Assembly (NCBI GenBank): GCA_966250385.1
Contig: CBINHC010000010.1
Span: forward strand, 1-64,000
DNA from: DASWTL01 sp966250385
Lineage (GTDB): Bacteria > Bacteroidota > Bacteroidia > Sphingobacteriales > Sphingobacteriaceae
Reading direction: 5' to 3'
DNA length: 64,000 nt
Part shown: in pieces, positions 40,808-50,175 of the stretch
How positions within the stretch are numbered: the first letter of the stretch is position 1
How the letters are laid out: every line of letters begins with the position of its first letter
Made by a program: the position numbers and the translations under genes
The notes under the pieces: model-generated
Told to the model about the DNA's origin: nothing
Seen by the model: the letters and a program-made list of their open reading frames with translations, nothing else
Database searches by the model: none

Positions 40808-41565
40808 GATTCGTATTAGGATGCCTGAGACAACCGGCTTTTAATGTCATCACCGCGGTTCAAGGCTTGATCGATTTGGACTAACAAACTTAAGGAACCA
40901 ATGGTTATTGACGTAAATGGTTTTCACCTTTATTACCCTGCGGCCCTATCAATGCAGAACTCGGAACCTGAAGAAGCGACTTATTATTAAGGACCAAAAA
41001 AAACTCTCGACACACGTTCTTCCAATTTCGTTGTCTACCACTGGACAATAAAGTGGGGCATGATGTCGAGCCGAGTACCCCTCAAAGAGTAAAAGGGGCC
41101 GTATCAGTTCAAAACCAACATCAACCAAGCTATCGGTGCCGGTTCGCTAAGAGTGGTCTACTTCTGAGTGATAATATTCTTGACCAACGTCAATCCGAGT
41201 GGGTCAGAATGACGTAACGGCATATTGCCCCGTTAATCGATGAAAACAATGCCACTCCGGCTTATTGACCCATTTAATTAACTCAAACGGAGTCTATTAT
41301 TACACGCCTCCCTACACAAGCATCGGAATCGCAGAACGGTTCGTCTGTATAGTGGCCCGGAATACGCATGTGGGCAAAATTATATCAAGTCCATCGGAAA
41401 AAACTTATATCAAGACGCAAAAGCCAAGGAAATTCCCCAGCTCTTGCAGCCTTTGATCCGATCAAGTTCAAACTTTTCTAGGTTCACTTCAAAGCACCCG
41501 AGACCTTATACAGTTGCTGATAGCCGCATGGATACATGCACAAACCTTACAGTGCAGGTTCTCTA
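40808..41565. other. Gene-poor 758-bp stretch
   Basis: No supported gene. At 40919-40934 the minus strand reads AATAAAGGTGAAAACC, one of the recurring candidate regulatory sites. A plus-strand frame at 41265-41456 (63 aa, containing G-V-Y-Y-Y-T-P-P-Y) has no neighbours or recognisable domain and is not called as a gene. Confidence 0.4.
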
Positions 41566-44217
41566 TCAGAACTCAAGCTTATAGTTCAGAACAGGCACTA
41601 AACCCGTATGGTATTGACGGCTGATCCCTTTTTTGTAATCATCATAATATACGTGGTAGAGATTGGCTCTGTCTGTTAGATTCTGTATATCGAGATTAAT
41701 ACTATGCGTAACCTTAGGCCGGTTGTATTTAAAGGAGGACGAAACATCCACCCGGAAGTACTGTGGCGTTGAGGATGTATTTACAAGACCTTCATAAGTT
41801 ACCTGTTCTCCACTTCCAATCGATGATGCAAGGTCAATGGGGGAATATTTTCTTCCTCCGTTCCATACGAGTTTCACATTAAAACCTAACAAATTCCTCT
41901 TCCCTACCCCAACCCTATACTCTTTTCCTGCTACAAAATTTGTAACAAACTTTCCGTTGAATATGGTATTGTAGTCGAGCCCACTAGCGCCTTTGAATTT
42001 TGAGTCATATAGAGACGCCGTTGCAAGATAATAGAACCCGCCGTTCAACGATCGTTCCAACGTTGCCTCGATCCCATAGTTGGTGCCGGATCCTTCGTTG
42101 TTCAGGTCGCCGAAGTCTTGGTCATAAAGCGAATAGATATCTGTGAAATTGATTGCAGAAAAATTTTGTCCTTCATCGCTGGAAACGGGGACGTCATATA
42201 AATACTGGTAATATGTTTCGAATTTCACACGCGTTTTCTCGGTTAAATGGTTCTCATATCCTAAAACCACATGGAACGCCCGGGTCATATCAAGCGGATG
42301 ACCCGCTCGCACCACCGATCCGTCCGGCTTCTCATCCGCCGCAAAGTATAATGCCAGGGGTTCTATCTTACTATGCAAACCGGTCCCAAAGCTCCAGGCA
42401 GCCTTTTCTGTTGGACTGTACCGAATACCCAGCCGCGGTTCGATGTTCCACTTTTTACTCAATGCAAAATAATTCGTGTGAACCCCTGAAGTCATTTCCA
42501 TTTTCCGGGTTAGCTGACTCTTCCATTGCACGTAGGTTTCATAGTTTTGGGTACTGCCGTTTGCGTCCAGATAGGTACTCATTCTGCCGATAGAATGCTT
42601 ATAAAAATCCGAATGAACATCGTATGCCAGGTTGGAAGCAATAACGCCAGCTCTTAAAGAATTTCGGCTATCTACCTTATAATTCAGCATCCCTGTATAA
42701 TTTAAAGACAAATGCTTATAACTTCCACGGCTAAAAGGCGATGCCTGATAAGAAAGATCCAGTGAATCCATATTATCTACAACATCCCGGTATGTTGCGG
42801 AAAGATTATTCTTCAGGTATAATTTATTATTAAAAATTTTCAGGTGCTTTATCCCGGTGGTGCCGGAAGTGAACTTATAGCGGCTATTCATCTTATCATC
42901 AAGCACCTGCCACTTGGAAAAGTCTGTATCTGCATGATCGTCCTGTTTACTTATCCCGGTAATCCCATACCAGGAAATACTACCTGATTTAGATGGGAAA
43001 TTCAAATTGAATGCGAGATCCTGATACTTCAGTACGCCCCCGTCACGAACTACCTGAAATCCGACCTTATCGAGAAGTGATAGCGTTGAATACCGGTAAT
43101 TTACCAGATACGATGATTTTCCGTCCCTTCTAAACGGCCCTTCTGCAGACACTTCGGTGCCCAACACGCCTATACTGACAGCACTTTCTCTTTTTTCTGT
43201 ATTGCCCTTTCTAAATTGAAGATCGAAAACTCCGGATAATGCGTTTCCATATTCGGCAGGAAAGGCGCCCGTTAGAAAATCTGAGGTGGCCAGCATGTTA
43301 GAGCTTATCATGCTGATGCCGCCACCGCTTCCACCTTCATCACCAAAGTGATTAGGTTGCATCATTTCGGCGCCTTCCAACCTCCATAGGACCCCCTTCG
43401 GGGAATTTCCCCGTACAATGATCTCGTTATTTGAATCCGAATCAAATGTTAAACCAGCAAAGTTCATAACCATTCTGGCCGGATCAAACACACTGGCTGC
43501 ATACCGGCTCGCTTCCTGAACGGAGATTGTTCGGGTACTTACTGTCGCCATGTCATTTAATGGGCCGCTGGTTTTGTCAGTTATCACAACATCATTAAGC
43601 ATAGTAGCACCATCTTCCATCGACACCGGGAGAACGAGTTCCTTTCCAGAATTTACAAGCATATCTGAAATTTGGTGTTTTTTATACCCCATATAGGTAA
43701 AAAGGAATGTGTGTCTGCCCAGGGGCACCTTTTGAAATCGAAACTCGCCATTCAAATTGGTGCTTGCATAAACTACAGGATCGACAGATATGATGGCAAC
43801 GGTGACACCGGGTAAAGGAATTCTATTTTCCCTGTCCGTTACAGTACCGCGGACCGTCTGATATAATATTTCCCTGACTGGGGGAACCGAAACACGATGG
43901 TCTCCTTTGCCTTTTAAAATAATATGATCTCCGTTAACAGAAATCTCTAATCCGGTAGACGCGAATAACTCCTGACATACCTTGATGATGGGCATGGATG
44001 TTCGCTTGAAGGTGACTTTTTTTTCCAATGGAATAATCCGGCTGTCAAATGAAAATTTCAAGCCGCTCAAACGCTCCAGATCTTTCAATATTTCACTAAG
44101 TGATTTCTGCTGGTAATTAACAGAGACTTTGGTTTCCTGGCCAGTCTGGCCATACAGTTTAATGCAGAACCCTATTAAAATCAGGCATACAAGTACAATC
44201 TTTTTGCTTTTAGACAT
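41566..44217 (-). CDS. STN-type TonB-dependent receptor (883 aa), paralog of 57364-60015
   Basis: An outer membrane receptor. After the signal peptide (about 1-23) there is a secretin/TonB short N-terminal (STN) domain at about 30-105 (S-V-N-Y-Q-Q-K-S-L-S-E-I-L-K), then a CarboxypepD_reg-like domain (about 120-205, V-R-G-T-V-T-D), a plug (about 215-330, I-I-V-R-G-N-S-P-K-G, F-P-A-E-Y-G-N-A-L-S-G-V-F-D) and the barrel. STN domains normally signal to a FecR anti-sigma factor, but no such gene is present here. It has exactly the same number of residues as the receptor at 57364-60015, and many motifs are shared, pointing to a recent duplication. It stands alone. Confidence 0.93.
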   Translation of the reverse strand: MSKSKKIVLVCLILIGFCIKLYGQTGQETKVSVNYQQKSLSEILKDLERLSGLKFSFDSRIIPLEKKVTFKRTSMPIIKVCQELFASTGLEISVNGDHIILKGKGDHRVSVPPVREILYQTVRGTVTDRENRIPLPGVTVAIISVDPVVYASTNLNGEFRFQKVPLGRHTFLFTYMGYKKHQISDMLVNSGKELVLPVSMEDGATMLNDVVITDKTSGPLNDMATVSTRTISVQEASRYAASVFDPARMVMNFAGLTFDSDSNNEIIVRGNSPKGVLWRLEGAEMMQPNHFGDEGGSGGGISMISSNMLATSDFLTGAFPAEYGNALSGVFDLQFRKGNTEKRESAVSIGVLGTEVSAEGPFRRDGKSSYLVNYRYSTLSLLDKVGFQVVRDGGVLKYQDLAFNLNFPSKSGSISWYGITGISKQDDHADTDFSKWQVLDDKMNSRYKFTSGTTGIKHLKIFNNKLYLKNNLSATYRDVVDNMDSLDLSYQASPFSRGSYKHLSLNYTGMLNYKVDSRNSLRAGVIASNLAYDVHSDFYKHSIGRMSTYLDANGSTQNYETYVQWKSQLTRKMEMTSGVHTNYFALSKKWNIEPRLGIRYSPTEKAAWSFGTGLHSKIEPLALYFAADEKPDGSVVRAGHPLDMTRAFHVVLGYENHLTEKTRVKFETYYQYLYDVPVSSDEGQNFSAINFTDIYSLYDQDFGDLNNEGSGTNYGIEATLERSLNGGFYYLATASLYDSKFKGASGLDYNTIFNGKFVTNFVAGKEYRVGVGKRNLLGFNVKLVWNGGRKYSPIDLASSIGSGEQVTYEGLVNTSSTPQYFRVDVSSSFKYNRPKVTHSINLDIQNLTDRANLYHVYYDDYKKGISRQYHTGLVPVLNYKLEF

Positions 44218-44537
44218 GTGAATAGTTTATAGAATAAATAATAGGAACATCTATTGGGTGCAATTCTGGCATTGGAATAAAAGCGGATAATTAATACCGC
44301 GTTTGATTTTCAGATTTCATTTACCTCAAATCGCACATCAATTTTTGTTCATCTTCTATAAGACACGAAACGACGCCGTTACCCTACCCGGAAATTTATT
44401 TTTTTTTACCGCAGTATCCAGACTTCCTCAAGAACGTAATCATCTTGGCACAGGAAACGTACCAACCTTCCGCTTCCTTAGCAACATTCAAACTGCCGAA
44501 CATATAAAAACATTTCAACGGGCAGACTTCGGGCTAT

Positions 44538-44588
44538 AAAAAGGTGAAACTCTGATGTTTTCGGAAAGCATGGCAGTGTATCTTGCTG
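44538..44588 (+). promoter_or_regulatory. Candidate regulatory site, copy C
   Basis: AAAAAGGTGAAACTCTGATG followed by TTTTCGG, then GTATCTTGC about 14 bp later, resembles both ends of elements A and B (GGTGAAAACcTGATaTTTTC and the later GATACTTGC) with a shifted end. It lies 71 bp upstream of the HD hydrolase gene at 44659 in the same orientation as that gene. Confidence 0.45.
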
Positions 44589-44658
44589 GTTGAATTGGTG
44601 CCACCCTGTGGCAGCAATTAATTGCTCCACATGGAAATCCATTAATCCTTTAAACAAT

Positions 44659-45270
44659 ATGGAATCAACCCTAAGAGGCGTATTGGAAGTATTAAAACTT
44701 TCAGAGAAACTGAAGATGGAATTAAGACACAGCTGGCTTTCAAACGGCCGCCAGGAAAGTGTGGCAGAACACACCTGGCGTATGAGTCTCATGGCTGTTC
44801 TGATTGAACCCCATCTTGCACACACGATCGATATTGCTAAAACCTTGACGATGATCATAATTCATGATCTGGTGGAGGCGGAGGCTGGGGACATCCCTGC
44901 TTTTGACACCATGAACAACGGCGATTTAAGAGCTCTCAAAGCAAGAAACGAGAAGCAGGCGATTGCAAACATTCGTGATACGCTGGGAGGTGCTGCCGGC
45001 CAAAATTTGTTCGATCTGTGGCATGAGTTTGAAGAAAAACTAACTTACGAGGCACGGGTTGCAAATGCCCTGGATAAACTCGAAGTTCAGCTCCAGCATA
45101 ACCATGCCGACATAGATACATGGCTTGAAATCGAGCATAAAATGCTTTTTATGATCGACAAGCATGTTGACTTTGACCCAACCCTGGAGGCGCTTAAAGA
45201 TCTGATCGTTAAAGAAGGGGATGATAAGCTAAAGCGAGCGGGTATCCTCAGCTCCGTGGAAAACCCATAA
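44659..45270 (+). CDS. HD domain nucleotidase-like hydrolase (YfbR/HDc type)
   Basis: A 203-aa cytoplasmic phosphohydrolase. V-A-E-H-T-W-R-M-S near 36, I-I-I-H-D-L-V-E near 70 and a later Asp (A-L-D-K-L-E) form the H...HD...D metal site. The architecture resembles bacterial 5'-deoxynucleotidases (YfbR-like) and HD-domain hydrolases of nucleotide pools. I take the start at 44659, since the longer frame to 44590 includes element C. The LOG gene follows after 139 bp on the same strand. Confidence 0.86.
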   Translation: MESTLRGVLEVLKLSEKLKMELRHSWLSNGRQESVAEHTWRMSLMAVLIEPHLAHTIDIAKTLTMIIIHDLVEAEAGDIPAFDTMNNGDLRALKARNEKQAIANIRDTLGGAAGQNLFDLWHEFEEKLTYEARVANALDKLEVQLQHNHADIDTWLEIEHKMLFMIDKHVDFDPTLEALKDLIVKEGDDKLKRAGILSSVENP

Positions 45271-45409
45271 GATAACCGGTGTAGCCTTTTGCCAACCATG
45301 AAAAGCAAACTTGTACTTACAGGTACTACAATGAACAGGCCAAAAGAAAAATCACTTCAAGAGCAGGTATATATTTTCTAACCACTCCCTTTACTATTTG
45401 AAATATTAA

Positions 45410-45988
45410 ATGAAAAGTATTTGTGTGTACTGCGGTTCGAACTTTGACGGGGACCCCGGATTATTAGACGCCATAGAAACGTTTGCAGAAACAATGGTCA
45501 ACCATCAGATGAACCTGGTATACGGCGGCGGCAAAGCCGGCGTTATGGGATTGATCGCCAATGCGGTATTAAGGCTGGGTGGTACTGTAACTGGGATAAT
45601 TCCTTCATTCCTGATGGATAAAGAGATTGGCCATGACGCTCTTACCCAATTAATCGTTGTAGATACCATGCACGTGCGAAAGCAGCAATTGGTTGACCTT
45701 TCAGATGGTTTTGTAGTGCTGCCGGGTGGCCTCGGCACATTAGATGAAATGTTCGAAACACTCACCTGGCTTCACCTAGGTCTGCATAACAAGCCTGTCG
45801 GAGTATTGAATGTTGACGGATTTTACGATCTTCTGTTTGCCCAAATGGATCTGATGGTAAGCCGCAGGTTCCTCAGTCCAACAGGCCGGGGAGCAATTAT
45901 CAATGAATCAGATCCGGCTGTACTTCTAGACAAAATGATCCGAGAGTTTTCTGCACCCGAGCGTGGTTTGGCTGCGTTAGTTCAATAA
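45410..45988 (+). CDS. LOG family protein (TIGR00730-type phosphoribohydrolase)
   Basis: A 192-aa protein of the LOG family. Y-C-G-S-N and V-Y-G-G-G-K-A-G-V-M-G near the start and L-P-G-G-L-G-T-L-D-E near 99 are the family's PGGxGTxxE nucleotide-binding motifs. Family members cleave cytokinin or AMP-type nucleotides at the N-glycosidic bond; many bacterial ones act on 5'-monophosphates. The HD hydrolase gene just upstream suggests a joint role in nucleotide salvage. Confidence 0.92.
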   Translation: MKSICVYCGSNFDGDPGLLDAIETFAETMVNHQMNLVYGGGKAGVMGLIANAVLRLGGTVTGIIPSFLMDKEIGHDALTQLIVVDTMHVRKQQLVDLSDGFVVLPGGLGTLDEMFETLTWLHLGLHNKPVGVLNVDGFYDLLFAQMDLMVSRRFLSPTGRGAIINESDPAVLLDKMIREFSAPERGLAALVQ

Positions 45989-46191
45989 GCCGCATTTTTA
46001 AATTTTTTTTCCAATGCGATTCTATGAAACTCCTGAGTATCTAATGCTTCTCCGGATGGCTAAACATTTTCGATGTTCCGTGACCGCGGCAATCCGCACG
46101 ACAACTCCCGTGCCGTCAGCCACTCTTGTGCTTGGCTCTGAACGCCGTGGTATGGGGATGCTCATCAGCCGAATCTCCTTTAAAAATGTGA

Positions 46192-46563
46192 ATCACCGTC
46201 CATCCTCTTCCTTCGGGTAGTGCGAAAAAATGGCCCGATGGCAGCGCCACCATACGGGGCCGTGAACTAAGGAAGCAGGGCAAGAAACAACAGGAAGTTT
46301 TCGATCTGCGGGAAAAAGAAGTAAAAGCCGGCAAATTGATGATGCCTAAAGCACCTGCCGCTCTGTTTGTTTTTTCGGCAGACCTGGCAGATTATGACGC
46401 AAAGACCGGAGAAGTCAAAAACGGCTATTTACGATCCGTCGTTTATATACCTTATGCGACGGAGAAAACCACCGGATTACCGCTAAATCCTCAGGCGCCC
46501 GGAATGCCATGGATTATGCACCCCGGAACCCATGGAGCGCATATTATGATAAACCCCGATTGA
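46192..46563 (+). pseudogene. N-terminally truncated hypothetical protein remnant
   Basis: The frame from 46192 is open to the TGA stop at 46561-46563 and reads smoothly: S-A-K-K-W-P-D-G-S-A-T-I-R-G, K-Q-Q-E-V-F-D-L-R-E-K, V-V-Y-I-P-Y-A-T-E, T-G-L-P-L-N and W-I-M-H-P-G-T-H-G-A-H-I-M-I. The N-terminal part expected before S-A-K-K is absent or shifted, and the first Met in frame is at 46336. The stretch 46014-46191 has no matching frame. This looks like a relic of an exported protein of unknown function that lost its front half. Confidence 0.6.
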
Positions 46564-46897
46564 ACGGGAAGACAGCACTGAGGATCTTGAACCCGATAAT
46601 CTTTATAAATTCCCGCTCAAAAGACTGATTCGTAATAAGTGGATGCCTTTAGGCCTGCTCCCTCCATATATCGTTATCCTGAAATTCGGCTTCGGGTCGG
46701 CGTAAAAATCAAAAAATCGATTTTTATAAATAAAATCTCTACATGCCAATCTTAATAAGAGGACGAGCATTAATGAAAACAATCCTATTCCAGGTAAAAG
46801 TTCTTCCTTGTTTGGTAGTATGTCAACGATATCGGCTGTAGGCAGAGTCCATAGGTTCACCCATCCTATTTACATGGCTGTTCTTTTCTTCTGTTGT
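46564..46897. other. Spacer without a recognised gene
   Basis: The stretch between the truncated gene and the exported hypothetical protein holds a minus-strand frame (46603-46860) with low coding quality. I see no promoter, repeat or RNA signature. Confidence 0.35.
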
Positions 46898-47344
46898 TTA
46901 TTCATACTTTATTTCATTTAAAGCAATCTTTAAGCTACCGTTCCGCCTGTTATTATATAGACCATGCTGAAAAGAAATAATGAATTTTTCATCCAAATCT
47001 TTACTACTAATTATTTGGGGGTTGAAAAAAGGGCCAGCCCTAAATACGTTAACTTTCCGGTCTTCGTCATATTCAGACACTGAAATTAGGAGACTATGAG
47101 ACACTTCATCAGACTCGGGGAGGTGGGCACTTCCACTTCCATTGTTAACGATAAACAGGGAGAGTCGAAGCTTATCTCCATTTTTAATTTCCAACTTTTC
47201 AATCGAGGACAATAACTGATTCGTTTCGACATTGGTCAGTTGGGTAATTTCAATACTCTGTGCCCTAGCGCTGATAAAGCATAAAGAACATATTACAACA
47301 ACGAGAGTTTTTGCTTTCACCTGTATATCCATATTAATCGCCAT
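46898..47344 (-). CDS. Exported hypothetical protein, likely partner (immunity) of the adjacent toxin-like module
   Basis: A 148-aa protein with a good signal peptide (about residues 5-28, ending SARAQ). The mature part is beta-rich with no known domain. It starts 1 bp beyond the stop codon of the toxin-like gene, so expression is coupled. A periplasmic protein directly after a toxin with a peptidase-like motif is the expected place for an immunity protein, if that toxin targets peptidoglycan. The start could be the Met at residue 5 (47332). Function is inference. Confidence 0.6.
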   Translation of the reverse strand: MAINMDIQVKAKTLVVVICSLCFISARAQSIEITQLTNVETNQLLSSIEKLEIKNGDKLRLSLFIVNNGSGSAHLPESDEVSHSLLISVSEYDEDRKVNVFRAGPFFNPQIISSKDLDEKFIISFQHGLYNNRRNGSLKIALNEIKYE

Positions 47345-47911
47345 TTACAGAAAAATGAATGTGATCGGAATGTCCGGATACCGTCCAGGGTTGTCCATGC
47401 TTATGTTTGAAATATGGCCCAAAGTTTCTCTACGGTTGGGAACCGCATCAAGTGCTTCTTGTAACTTTCTTACTAACGAACTATTTGAGCCTAAAGCTTG
47501 GACGTACTGGTTATTTATTCTTGATATATCAATAGGCAACCCTTTGTAATGATTACTCGTGGAAGAATGTGAGCCATTGGTGGTAGCCTTTATATAGATT
47601 GAGCTAATGGTCACACTTTGGCTTGCAAAGTTTAACGCATTTTTCAACGCAGTTATAAGTTTCGGGCTTACCGGCTGGTTTGCTGAAACCCCATCACTGG
47701 CAGTGTTACCAAATTGAACTACTACCGAAGCGCCATTGTTTAAGGAGATTGACGACGGAATTTTCTCTCTTGGAGCCGAACTCATCGTATTGCTATCTCC
47801 ATCCTCAAAACCGTCTCCAGAGTAATAATAGTCAGCCGGAAGACTAATACCGCCTCCGCCACCGCTGATGTTACCGTCTCCGTCACTTCCACCATCGTTG
47901 CCTGGTTCCAA
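47345..47911 (-). CDS. Orphan C-terminal toxin-like module (peptidase M15-like motif)
   Basis: A 188-residue frame with a TTG start; the open frame extends a little further up to a TAG but has no ATG. The first 40 residues are Gly/Asp/Ser-rich (E-P-G-N-D-G-G-S-D-G-D-G-N), a linker of the sort found between an Rhs or wall-associated core and its toxin tip. The C-terminal domain (about 80-188) has S-N-H-Y-K-G-L-P-I-D-I-S (His121, Asp128), and later E-T-L-G-H (His166). This layout is like D-Ala-D-Ala peptidases of the M15 or VanY type. It therefore looks like a detached toxin tip, with the exported gene next to it as immunity. The true start and status are uncertain. Confidence 0.5.
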   Translation of the reverse strand: MEPGNDGGSDGDGNISGGGGGISLPADYYYSGDGFEDGDSNTMSSAPREKIPSSISLNNGASVVVQFGNTASDGVSANQPVSPKLITALKNALNFASQSVTISSIYIKATTNGSHSSTSNHYKGLPIDISRINNQYVQALGSNSSLVRKLQEALDAVPNRRETLGHISNISMDNPGRYPDIPITFIFL

Positions 47912-48420
47912 TGACAGGTCAGCGACCTGCTCCTATCTCCGCTACTAATTCTGTTTAAGACCCGGACAGCTCCTAAAAAGAATTAAGGTTCTGCAATAAA
48001 TAAAAAATACTGCTTTTTTTAATAAAACAAAAAATATTTTACTGGTATAGCAGATCCCTTCGGACGAATGGCCCATAAGATGGAAGTTCAAGACGCTCCT
48101 GTATAGGTGTTTTTTTCCCGGTAAAGGTACTCGCGGAGAAGTCACAAGCTCCCGGCTAAATACTCTTAGCTTTACCTAAAGCACATTGTAACGTTCGAAA
48201 AGTATTGAGAGGGTTGGATTGCCGGACTTATTTGCATCTACCAGCTGTAAAATCGAGAATGGCGGCGTTAAACCACATACCGTGCCGATGGAACAACCGA
48301 AAGTGTTGTATCGTCAAATAGGAGTAAACAAGTGGAGAAACCGTCACAGACAGTTGCTGCAGATCCTGTATTCCTCTAATTTCCGCTATCTTTGCCGCTC
48401 ATTTTTAATATCCTGATTTC
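47912..48420. other. Intergenic before the ABC-F gene
   Basis: The first part (47912-47945) is the upstream edge of the toxin-like frame, bounded by a TAG. No gene is recognised in the remaining sequence; small frames here have no support. I see no complete Rhs core upstream of the toxin-like tip. Confidence 0.4.
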
Positions 48421-50055
48421 GTGATTAATGTAAATAATATTTCCGTGACTTTTGGCGGAACTACGCTCTTTAGTGATGTAACCTTCCCCATTAACGAGAA
48501 CGACAAAATAGCCCTGATGGGTAAGAACGGTGCGGGCAAGTCTACCATTCTGAAAATAATTGCGGGTGCTGCCAAACCTACGACCGGTAGTGTCACCGGG
48601 CCAAAAGATGCTGTGATCGCATACCTGCCGCAGCACTTGCTTACCCAAGACAACGTTACGGTATTCGAAGAAGCCTCAAAAGCTTTCCAGGAAGTACAGC
48701 AGATGCAAAAGGAACTGGATGAGGTGAATGAACAGCTCACCATCCGGACCGACTATGAAAGCGACGATTACATGAAGTTGATCGAGCGTGTATCGGAAAT
48801 CAGTGAGAAACTTTATTCGGTCGAAGAGATCAATTACGATGCTGAGGTCGAAAAAGTGCTAAAGGGTCTCGGCTTTCAGCGCAGCGACTTCTCCCGTCAG
48901 ACTTCTGAATTCTCGGGCGGCTGGCGGATGCGGATCGAACTGGCCAAGATCCTGCTAAAGAAACCCGACCTGATCCTGCTCGATGAGCCGACCAACCATA
49001 TGGATATTGAAAGTATTCAGTGGCTGGAAGATTTCCTGGTAAACTCAGCGAAGGCAGTGATCGTCATTTCGCACGACCGTACCTTTGTCGACAACATAAC
49101 CAATCGTACCATCGAGGTTACTATGGGCCGGATCTACGATTATAAAGCCAAGTACAGCCACTACCTGCAGCTGCGCGCCGAACGCCGGGTCCACCAGTTA
49201 AAAGCATATGAAGAGCAACAACGATTCATTGCAGACAATCAGGAATTCATCGATCGCTTCAGGGGCACCTATTCCAAGACCTTACAGGTACAGTCGCGCG
49301 TAAAAATGCTTGAGAAACTCGAGATCATCGAGATCGACGAGGTGGATACTTCGGCATTACGCTTGAAGTTCCCGCCGTCTCCGCGTTCAGGGCAGTACCC
49401 GGTGATCGTCGAGGAACTGACCAAGGCTTACGGCGACCACGTGGTTTTCGAGAAAGCTTCGATGGTGATCGAGCGGGGGGAGAAAGTGGCTTTCGTCGGT
49501 AAGAACGGTGAAGGTAAGTCTACAATGATCAAGGCCATCATGGGCGAGATCGACTTTGAGGGAAATCTAAAGATCGGGCACAATGCGAAGATCGGCTACT
49601 TTGCCCAAAACCAGGCTGCGTTGCTCGATGAGAATCTGACCGTATTTGAGACGATCGACCAGATCCCGTTAAGTGACGGAACCATCAAGATCAAGGACCT
49701 TCTCGGCGCCTTCATGTTCAGCGGCGATGATACCACCAAAAAAGTAAAAGTTCTGTCCGGTGGTGAGAAGACCCGCCTGGCGATGATCAAACTGTTGCTG
49801 GAGCCCGTCAACGTGCTGATCCTCGATGAGCCGACCAACCACCTGGACATGAAGACCAAGGACATTATCAAAGAAGCCCTGCAGGACTTCGATGGTACCC
49901 TTATCCTGGTATCCCACGACCGGGACTTCCTGGACGGCCTGGCTCAGAAAGTCTTTGAATTCGGGAATAAACGCGTTCGCGAACACTTTGAAGATATCAA
50001 GGGTTTCCTGGCCTACAAGAAAATGAGCAGTCTGAAGGAGATCGAACAAAATTAA
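48421..50055 (+). CDS. ABC-F family ATPase (ribosome-associated)
   Basis: A 544-aa cytoplasmic protein with two ABC domains and a linker. Walker A sequences are G-K-N-G-A-G-K-S-T (near 35) and G-K-N-G-E-G-K-S-T (near 360); signatures are E-F-S-G-G-W-R-M-R and V-L-S-G-G-E-K-T-R; Walker B sequences are L-I-L-L-D-E-P-T-N-H and V-L-I-L-D-E-P-T-N-H. There are no membrane segments, which marks an ABC-F factor of the YbiT/Uup type that acts on the ribosome. GTG is the start codon (48421). It ends in a strong terminator shared with the convergent esterase gene. Confidence 0.95.
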   Translation: MINVNNISVTFGGTTLFSDVTFPINENDKIALMGKNGAGKSTILKIIAGAAKPTTGSVTGPKDAVIAYLPQHLLTQDNVTVFEEASKAFQEVQQMQKELDEVNEQLTIRTDYESDDYMKLIERVSEISEKLYSVEEINYDAEVEKVLKGLGFQRSDFSRQTSEFSGGWRMRIELAKILLKKPDLILLDEPTNHMDIESIQWLEDFLVNSAKAVIVISHDRTFVDNITNRTIEVTMGRIYDYKAKYSHYLQLRAERRVHQLKAYEEQQRFIADNQEFIDRFRGTYSKTLQVQSRVKMLEKLEIIEIDEVDTSALRLKFPPSPRSGQYPVIVEELTKAYGDHVVFEKASMVIERGEKVAFVGKNGEGKSTMIKAIMGEIDFEGNLKIGHNAKIGYFAQNQAALLDENLTVFETIDQIPLSDGTIKIKDLLGAFMFSGDDTTKKVKVLSGGEKTRLAMIKLLLEPVNVLILDEPTNHLDMKTKDIIKEALQDFDGTLILVSHDRDFLDGLAQKVFEFGNKRVREHFEDIKGFLAYKKMSSLKEIEQN

Positions 50056-50121
50056 TCCCGGATATACAATGCAATACACCCCGCTGGGTGAAGTGGTTCA
50101 AGCTGAAAACCGGTATTTAAC

Positions 50122-50158
50122 AAAAAAGGTCGTTTCCCTCTGGAAATGACCTTTTTTT
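50122..50158. terminator. Bidirectional terminator between ABC-F and esterase genes
   Basis: AAAAAAGGTC (50122-50131) pairs with GACCTTTTTT (50148-50157), with TTTCC/GGAAA extending the stem across a GU pair. A and T runs at both ends allow use by both converging genes (stops at 50055 and 50176). Confidence 0.92.
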
Positions 50159-50175
50159 CTTTATCACTTAGGAGT

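Noticed and set aside
41265..41456. 63-codon plus-strand frame with G-V-Y-Y-Y-T-P-P-Y
   Set aside because: No family, no neighbour on the strand, and no promoter; not enough support.
45298..45381. 27-codon frame between the HD and LOG genes
   Set aside because: Too short and without any conserved feature; probably the 5' leader of the LOG gene.
46603..46860. 85-codon minus-strand frame
   Set aside because: Composition looks random and no start or family is evident.
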